A stretch of 46,659 bases of DNA from a candidate division KSB1 bacterium. GTDB lineage: Bacteria; Zhuqueibacterota; Zhuqueibacteria; Oceanimicrobiales; Oceanimicrobiaceae. The stretch lies in contig JADFPY010000004.1 of assembly GCA_022562085.1 (NCBI GenBank), positions 1-46,659 on the forward strand. The letters are read 5' to 3'. Numbering within the stretch: position 1 is the first letter of the stretch; each line of letters starts with the position of its first letter. The position numbers and the translations under genes were made by a program. This document shows positions 42,357 through 46,659 of this stretch, piece after piece. The notes under the pieces were generated by a model. That model had not been told where the DNA came from. It made no database searches and saw only the letters and a list, made by a program, of their open reading frames with translations.

Positions 42357-44399
42357 ATGGAAAATCTACATTTTCTAAAAAGTTTGATCACATTTACTTC
42401 TTTGTTATGCTTGACCGTTGGAATCTCTTTCCCCGAAGAAAAAGAAAAGCAGCCCGAAGACAAATGGACGCCGAAACTCAGCATGAAATACAAATCAATT
42501 CTAGGGACTGCAATGTCTCCCGACGGGAAATTGATCGCTTATGTAGTCAGAGAACCGGTGATGGAAGAAGAGAAATCGGAGTATCTGAGCCATATCTGGG
42601 TTGTTTCATCAGATGGCAAATCAGATGTTCAGTATACACGCGGCGAAAAATCGGCCTCGAACCCGACTTTCTCACCGGCTGGCAAACACCTCGCTTTTAC
42701 CTCCTCACGCACTGAGAAAAATCAGGTTTGGGTTATGCGAGTCATGGGCGGCGAAGCCGAGCAGGTGACGGAGGCTAAAAGTGGAGTAGCTTCGTACCAA
42801 TGGTCGCCCGACGGAAAGTACATTGCTTATACAATGAAAGACCCCGACACTGAAGAAGAGGAGAAGGCGAAGAAAGAAAAAAAAGACGTCATTCTCGTCG
42901 ATCAGAATTTTAAATACAATCATTTGTACAAAGTGCCTTTAGCGAGAAATTCAGAGGAGAAACGGCAGGCAAAGCGGTTAACCGCCGGTGAGTTTCACAT
43001 CACGTCCTTCGACTGGTCACCTGATGGAAAAAACATCGTGTTTTCTCATCAAGCCGATCCGCGGATTAATACATCTCGAAGCGGTACTGATATTTCTGTT
43101 GTGCCTGCAGATAGCGGAGAGGTTAAACCTTTGGTCGTCAGACCAGGTGCTGACCGCAATCCTGAATACTCGCCAGACGGCAAATGGATTGCTTTTATTT
43201 CACATGGCGGCCAGTCCGAAAATATCGGCCTTGGGGACCTGTATCTTGTTTCTGACGCTGGAGGTACACCTGAGAAGTTGACCGAAACACCCGACCGCAA
43301 TATTCGCTCAATTGATTGGTCGAGCGATGGAAAACGCATTTTTGTAACCGAGTCCTTTCGAACCTCTCGTCATCTGTTTACCATTCCTGTAGACGGAAAT
43401 GAGCTTGGTTTCATAACAAGCGGCGACGGTATTTTTAGTTCAGTTTCTTTTAATGACAAAACCAATCAGATGGCTGTTACTTATCAAAATTTGGCTTCGC
43501 CTGTTGAAGTTTATACCTCTCCAATTAAAGAAATAAACATGAAAAAGCTGACGGCAGTAAATTCAAATGTCCCCAGACCAAAGATGGCAAAAACCGAATT
43601 GATTAAGTGGAAATCGAAAGATGGTTTTGAGATAGAAGGCCTGTTAACGTATCCTGTCGATTATGAAAAAGGCCGCGCCTATCCATTGATTTTAAATGTT
43701 CACGGCGGGCCTGCGGGGGTTTACAGACAATCGTTCACTGGCAATCCTTCTATTTACATGATTCAATACTTCGCGCAACAAGGCTACGCAATTCTGCGCT
43801 CCAACCCGCGCGGCAGCACCGGCTATGGCAAGGATTTCCGCTATGCCAATTTCAAAGATTGGGGATTTGGCGATTACGAGGACATTATGTCCGGTGTCGA
43901 TAAAGTCATCGACATGGGAGTTGGCCACCCGGACAGCCTTTGCCTGATGGGTTGGAGTTATGGCGGCTACATGACATCTTACGTGGTCACCAAGACCAAC
44001 CGGTTTAAAGCAGCCAGCATGGGCGCAGGGTTACCAAACCTGGTCAGCATGGTTACTACCACCGACATTCCGGATTATTTAGTGGCCCATATGGGCGGAG
44101 AGTTCTGGGAGGATTACGAAACCTACGAAAAACATTCTGCGATTTACCGAATCAAAAATGTCACTACGCCAACACAGGTGATTCATGGCGCTAAAGATCT
44201 ACGGGTTCCGTTTACGCAAGGCCAGGAATTTTACGTTGCACTTTCACGCCTTGGTGTGCCGACGGAAATGATTGTTTATCCCAGGACGCCACACGGTCCA
44301 CGCGAGCCCAAGTTTTTGATGGACGTTTCGGAGCGAATCCTGACCTGGTTTGAAAAGCATCTTGGAAGAGGTAAGCCAACTGAATTGACTGCGAAGTAG
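42357..44399 (+). CDS. Secreted S9 family prolyl oligopeptidase-like peptidase
   Basis: A 680-residue exported serine peptidase, dipeptidyl- or acylaminoacyl-peptidase type. A signal peptide covers about residues 1-26 (FLKSLITFTSLLCLTVGISF). A beta-propeller of WD40-like PD40 repeats follows (ISPDGKLIAYV-like units: MSPDGKLIAYVV, FSPAGKHLAFTS, WSPDGKYIAYT, YSPDGKWIAFIS). The catalytic alpha/beta hydrolase domain (about 400-675) has HGGPAG, the nucleophile motif GWSYGGYM, HGAKDLRVPFTQG (Asp) and RTPHGPREP (His). It has its own promoter and is divergent from the dcw cluster. Probably degrades peptides in the periplasm. Confidence 0.94.
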   Translation: MENLHFLKSLITFTSLLCLTVGISFPEEKEKQPEDKWTPKLSMKYKSILGTAMSPDGKLIAYVVREPVMEEEKSEYLSHIWVVSSDGKSDVQYTRGEKSASNPTFSPAGKHLAFTSSRTEKNQVWVMRVMGGEAEQVTEAKSGVASYQWSPDGKYIAYTMKDPDTEEEEKAKKEKKDVILVDQNFKYNHLYKVPLARNSEEKRQAKRLTAGEFHITSFDWSPDGKNIVFSHQADPRINTSRSGTDISVVPADSGEVKPLVVRPGADRNPEYSPDGKWIAFISHGGQSENIGLGDLYLVSDAGGTPEKLTETPDRNIRSIDWSSDGKRIFVTESFRTSRHLFTIPVDGNELGFITSGDGIFSSVSFNDKTNQMAVTYQNLASPVEVYTSPIKEINMKKLTAVNSNVPRPKMAKTELIKWKSKDGFEIEGLLTYPVDYEKGRAYPLILNVHGGPAGVYRQSFTGNPSIYMIQYFAQQGYAILRSNPRGSTGYGKDFRYANFKDWGFGDYEDIMSGVDKVIDMGVGHPDSLCLMGWSYGGYMTSYVVTKTNRFKAASMGAGLPNLVSMVTTTDIPDYLVAHMGGEFWEDYETYEKHSAIYRIKNVTTPTQVIHGAKDLRVPFTQGQEFYVALSRLGVPTEMIVYPRTPHGPREPKFLMDVSERILTWFEKHLGRGKPTELTAK

Positions 44400-44429
44400 T
44401 TCGTAGTTCAAGGTTTAGTTTGAAAACAA

Positions 44430-44445
44430 CCAGCCTGAAGGCTGG
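44430..44445. repeat. CCAGCC-TGAA-GGCTGG palindrome
   Basis: A perfect 6-bp GC-rich stem (44430-44435 with 44440-44445) and a TGAA loop lie in the 62-base gap between the peptidase stop and the next start. The flanks contain repeated TAGTTC and GGACTAC. It is of the dispersed-palindrome type. A longer open frame from 44420 reads through it, which argues that this upstream start is not used. Confidence 0.6.
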
Positions 44446-44461
44446 ACTACAAGCAAAAATC

Positions 44462-45145
44462 ATGAGCCAAATAAAAACCACCAACCTCCGTTTTGAAGCA
44501 ACCCAAAGCTCAGGGGAAGTCAGCGCGATTCTCATGCGGCCCGAAAATGCGCGCTGGCTTTTAGTTTTAGGGCACGGCGCAGGAGCCGGTATGCGGCACA
44601 GTTTTATGGAGGCTGCGGCACAGCAACTTGCCCAAAATGGCATTGCGACGTTCCGCTACCAATTTCCATATATCGAGCAAGGCAAGAAAAGTCCAAACCC
44701 GCTACCCATTCTCATGAAAACAGTGCGTTCGGCTGTTGCGGCCGCTTCGAAAGCAACTGGCGACTTACCATTGGTTGTCGGCGGTAAATCTCTCGGCGGT
44801 CGTATGACGTCATCAACCGCTGCACAGGAACCGTTGCCGGGAGTGAGTGGTATTGTTTTTTTCGGCTTCCCTCTACATGCTCCGGGAAGGCCATCCAATG
44901 ATCGAGCTGCGCATCTTTATGATGTCCACCTGCCAATGCTTTTCTTACAAGGCACCCGTGACAAACTTGCCGACCTTGAGTTTTTAAAACCGGTTTGTGA
45001 TAAACTCGGTACGCAGGCCACTTTGCACACAATTGAATGGGCTGACCATGGGTTCCACGTACCGAAGAAATCCGGCCGAACGGATGAGGAAGTCATTGAG
45101 GAGTTGGGGAAAACGGCTGGGGAATGGATAGCAAAATTGGGATAG
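44462..45145 (+). CDS. Alpha/beta hydrolase of the KANL3/Tex30 (dienelactone hydrolase-like) family
   Basis: About 227 residues from ATG 44462 (MSQIKTTNLRFEATQ), chosen because the upstream frame to 44420 is made of an intergenic palindrome. Motifs: LVLGHGAGAGMRHSFMEAAA (oxyanion region), FRYQFPYIEQGKKSPNPLP, the nucleophile GGKSLGGRM, FFGFPLHAPGRPSNDRA, LQGTRDKLAD (acid) and WADHGFHVPK (His). This family is widespread in bacteria and lacks a settled substrate. Cytoplasmic, with no signal peptide. Confidence 0.86.
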   Translation: MSQIKTTNLRFEATQSSGEVSAILMRPENARWLLVLGHGAGAGMRHSFMEAAAQQLAQNGIATFRYQFPYIEQGKKSPNPLPILMKTVRSAVAAASKATGDLPLVVGGKSLGGRMTSSTAAQEPLPGVSGIVFFGFPLHAPGRPSNDRAAHLYDVHLPMLFLQGTRDKLADLEFLKPVCDKLGTQATLHTIEWADHGFHVPKKSGRTDEEVIEELGKTAGEWIAKLG

Positions 45146-45184
45146 GGGCGAAAATTTTATTTTAGTTAAAAAATGGAGGAGCTA

Positions 45185-46105
45185 ATGAGCGTATTAAGAA
45201 TGGTCATTGCTGACGATCAGCATTATATCTCTAGTGAGCCTCATGGCAGTTGCGCAGAAAAGATTTATGCCCTTTGTGCTCAAGCGCCAATAAATCTCGA
45301 AGAACTCGACAAACTGGTTCAGTCTACTTTTGCTGAAAATCTAAAATCCCTTCTCAATGGGCCAGAAAGCATGGATTTAGAACCGTTTGATGCCGGTTTA
45401 ATCGTGGTTGATCTTGCTAAAAAATGGGTTTTCGCCGACGATACCTATTTCGGGGCCGCCCGCTCCGGCACGTATTTTAAGTTAGGCGATGAAGAATCCA
45501 AAATCGAATATGAGTTTTCAGAAGATTGGAAGTTTGTCAGCGAGGCAAAGTGGTTTCGGTATTTGCAGGATTGTGATTTGAAATCTTATTTCAGAAAGGA
45601 TTCTTTTAATTCAGCACTGGACGAAGTGATTTTTGAAAATGAACCAGGCGAAAAAACTGAAGTGGATTATGAAATGGTTGATAGTGAAGAGGATGACTGG
45701 GATGAAGGCATATCATCGATTCATGTGAAGTTTGCAAACCGTATTTGCGGTTTGGTTGATTTTAAAGCAGAGGATGAAGTGGAGCAACGCGACTTGTACA
45801 CACTGGATCACATTATCAATTACGAAAGAGAGGTCGAGACAACCGAGTACCAAATCAAAAAAGCCAACGAAACTATTGAGAGACTTAATATCCAATTACA
45901 GGCAGTTCAGAACTTGTCTAAGCGGTATGACGAGCCAAGGTGGGAGCGTAAGCAAAAACATTTTCAAGTGCGCATTGATGAGCAAAGGAAACGAATTACT
46001 CAACTATCCGATGATCATGTTGAAGCTGAAGCTATGTTGGAGGAGCTGCGAAATTTTGTGGTTACAGAAAAGTTTCGGAATGTCTTAAAAAAGTGGGAAT
46101 CTTAA
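45185..46105 (+). CDS. Hypothetical protein with C-terminal coiled coil
   Basis: About 306 residues. ATG 45185 is chosen because GGAGG lies six bases upstream; the ATG at 45173 overlaps that site. I recognise no family. The N-terminal 120 residues look globular (RMVIADDQHYISSEPHGSC, FDAGLIVVDLAKKWVFADD), the middle is very acidic (about 155-180, EMVDSEEDDWDEG), and residues about 215-295 form a long charged coiled coil (EYQIKKANETIERLNIQLQA, RKQKHFQVRIDEQRKRITQL). No signal peptide or membrane segment. Its stop overlaps the convergent hicB stop (TTAA). Confidence 0.7.
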   Translation: MSVLRMVIADDQHYISSEPHGSCAEKIYALCAQAPINLEELDKLVQSTFAENLKSLLNGPESMDLEPFDAGLIVVDLAKKWVFADDTYFGAARSGTYFKLGDEESKIEYEFSEDWKFVSEAKWFRYLQDCDLKSYFRKDSFNSALDEVIFENEPGEKTEVDYEMVDSEEDDWDEGISSIHVKFANRICGLVDFKAEDEVEQRDLYTLDHIINYEREVETTEYQIKKANETIERLNIQLQAVQNLSKRYDEPRWERKQKHFQVRIDEQRKRITQLSDDHVEAEAMLEELRNFVVTEKFRNVLKKWES

Positions 46106-46314
46106 GCGGCTACCTCAATATATTTAGAATAACTATTTGGCTCAGGAACTTCAAACCCTTCTTGACGCAGTCCGTCTAAGTGAAATTCTATGCCTTCATG
46201 CATGGTTTTTTCTACTTCTTCTTTCGTTTCTCCTGTAGCTACACACCCCTCTAAGTCGGGCGAATAAGCAGAAAATCCTGTATTTGTTTTTTCAATAATG
46301 ATTAAATACTTCAT
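46102..46314 (-). CDS. hicB: HicB family antitoxin
   Basis: A 70-residue partial-RNase-H-fold HicB: MKYLIIIEKTNTGFSAYSPD, LEGCVATGETKEEVEKTMHEGIEFHLDGLRQEGFEVPEP. It should bind and neutralise HicA. There is no separate C-terminal DNA-binding domain, as is common for short HicB proteins. It lies immediately downstream of hicA, as is usual for the pair. Confidence 0.92.
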   Translation of the reverse strand: MKYLIIIEKTNTGFSAYSPDLEGCVATGETKEEVEKTMHEGIEFHLDGLRQEGFEVPEPNSYSKYIEVAA

Positions 46315-46318
46315 TTCT

Positions 46319-46498
46319 TTAATCCTGCTTGTTTAAAAATATGTTTAATGTTCCCGGGGCAAGTTCGTCACTGGGTTTGCCAGCGATGGTAACCAAACCA
46401 TTCTTGTTTTGATGTTTATACTGACGATGACTACCTCGAGTTCTGACCATTTCCCAACCATCATTCTGTATCATCTTAATAGCATCTCGGACTTTCAT
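46319..46498 (-). CDS. hicA: HicA toxin, C-terminus apparently frameshifted
   Basis: A 59-residue protein, MKVRDAIKMIQNDGWEMVRT, RGSHRQYKHQNKNGLVTIAG, KPSDELAPGTLNIFLNKQD. This is the double-stranded-RNA-binding-like HicA mRNA interferase, with catalytic His24 in RGSHRQY. Family members end GTLxSILKQAGL; here that ending (HIFKQAGLKK) is encoded in the next frame just after GTLN. One missing base near 46340 would explain it, and the restored stop would overlap the hicB start as ATGA. So it is either a real inactivating or modifying deletion or a sequence error. The catalytic core is intact. Confidence 0.88.
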   Translation of the reverse strand: MKVRDAIKMIQNDGWEMVRTRGSHRQYKHQNKNGLVTIAGKPSDELAPGTLNIFLNKQD

Positions 46499-46551
46499 TT
46501 ATCAATATGTGCAATCATTTCTTTATGGAGAACAAAATAGATTAGGCATTT

Positions 46552-46659
46552 TTATTTCTGAGCAGCCACCGAGCTCTTGAGGCTCGCCAGTAGTTCATCC
46601 GCTTTACAGCCTTCCTCTTCGGGAACAAGTTCTTGATATTTCCCAAGAACATCAACTGC
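46552..46659 (-). CDS. 3' end of an unknown gene (start outside window)
   Basis: The minus strand is open from the window edge to a TAA at 46552-46554, giving 35 residues that include AVDVLGKYQELVPEEEGC and end in LLASLKSSVAAQK. Composition (charged, Leu/Ala-rich, ending in a helix) is plausible for a real C-terminus, but the family cannot be recognised. The 53 bases between this stop and hicA hold no clear promoter. Confidence 0.45.
   Translation of the reverse strand, partial: AVDVLGKYQELVPEEEGCKADELLASLKSSVAAQK

Overview
The window is a chromosomal, housekeeping-rich segment of a Gram-negative bacterium, probably an uncultured FCB-group lineage. My best guess is candidate phylum KSB1/Calditrichota or a neighbour. 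This is inferred from the mix of a GT117 (DUF2723) membrane glycosyltransferase, a DUF4837 lipoprotein, a stand-alone CarboxypepD_reg-like lipoprotein, LapA/LapB next to rpsA, and promoters of ordinary sigma70 type (TTGACA-N17-TATAAT) rather than the Bacteroidetes type. It cannot be proved from sequence inspection alone. Genes are densely packed, many overlap by a few bases, and TTG/GTG starts are common. No rRNA, tRNA, CRISPR array, transposase or phage gene was seen. No gene-free stretch exceeds 300 bases; the longest, 252 bases, is the divergent mraZ/peptidase promoter region.

Layout. (1) 1-1501: 3' part of recG, followed by a heptanucleotide repeat block. (2) 1.7-13.3 kb, plus strand: a surface-glycan and small-molecule run (GT117, GT2, methyltransferase, DUF4837 lipoprotein, purE, small lipoprotein, PfkB kinase, RmlD-like reductase, DPM1-like transferase, and a GT2 fused to a degenerate polyprenyl-phosphate sugar transferase). 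(3) 13.3-23 kb, plus strand: core genes accA, a Trm112-like small protein, scpA-scpB-rluB, an uncharacterised Rossmann protein, cmk, rpsA, lapA and lapB. (4) 23-29.8 kb, plus strand: SPOR-domain protein, moeA, cell-wall amidase, lipoprotein, HDAC-like deacetylase, pcm and an unusual rpiB. (5) 29.8-42.1 kb, minus strand: a division/cell-wall (dcw) cluster read in the order mraZ-rsmH-ftsL-ftsI-murF-mraY-ftsW-murG-ftsQ-ftsA-ftsZ. (6) 42.3-46.7 kb: S9 peptidase, alpha/beta hydrolase, an orphan coiled-coil protein, a hicA-hicB pair whose hicA looks frameshifted, and the end of an unknown gene.

How it works together. The dcw cluster, amidase and SPOR protein make and remodel septal peptidoglycan. 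LapA/LapB and the glycan genes point to an outer membrane with LPS and surface polysaccharide or glycoprotein. ScpAB/RluB/Cmk/S1/AccA form a growth-linked core. The points most worth following are: the dcw cluster lacking murE, murD, murC, murB and ddl, with a three-segment attenuator-like element exactly where murE normally lies; a structured scpA leader with mutually exclusive pairings that can bury the ribosome-binding site; an intact promoter plus MraZ-box array before mraZ; a GT2-sugar transferase fusion whose catalytic Asp-Glu pair is replaced; and an RpiB homologue with an extra N-terminal module and no catalytic cysteine.
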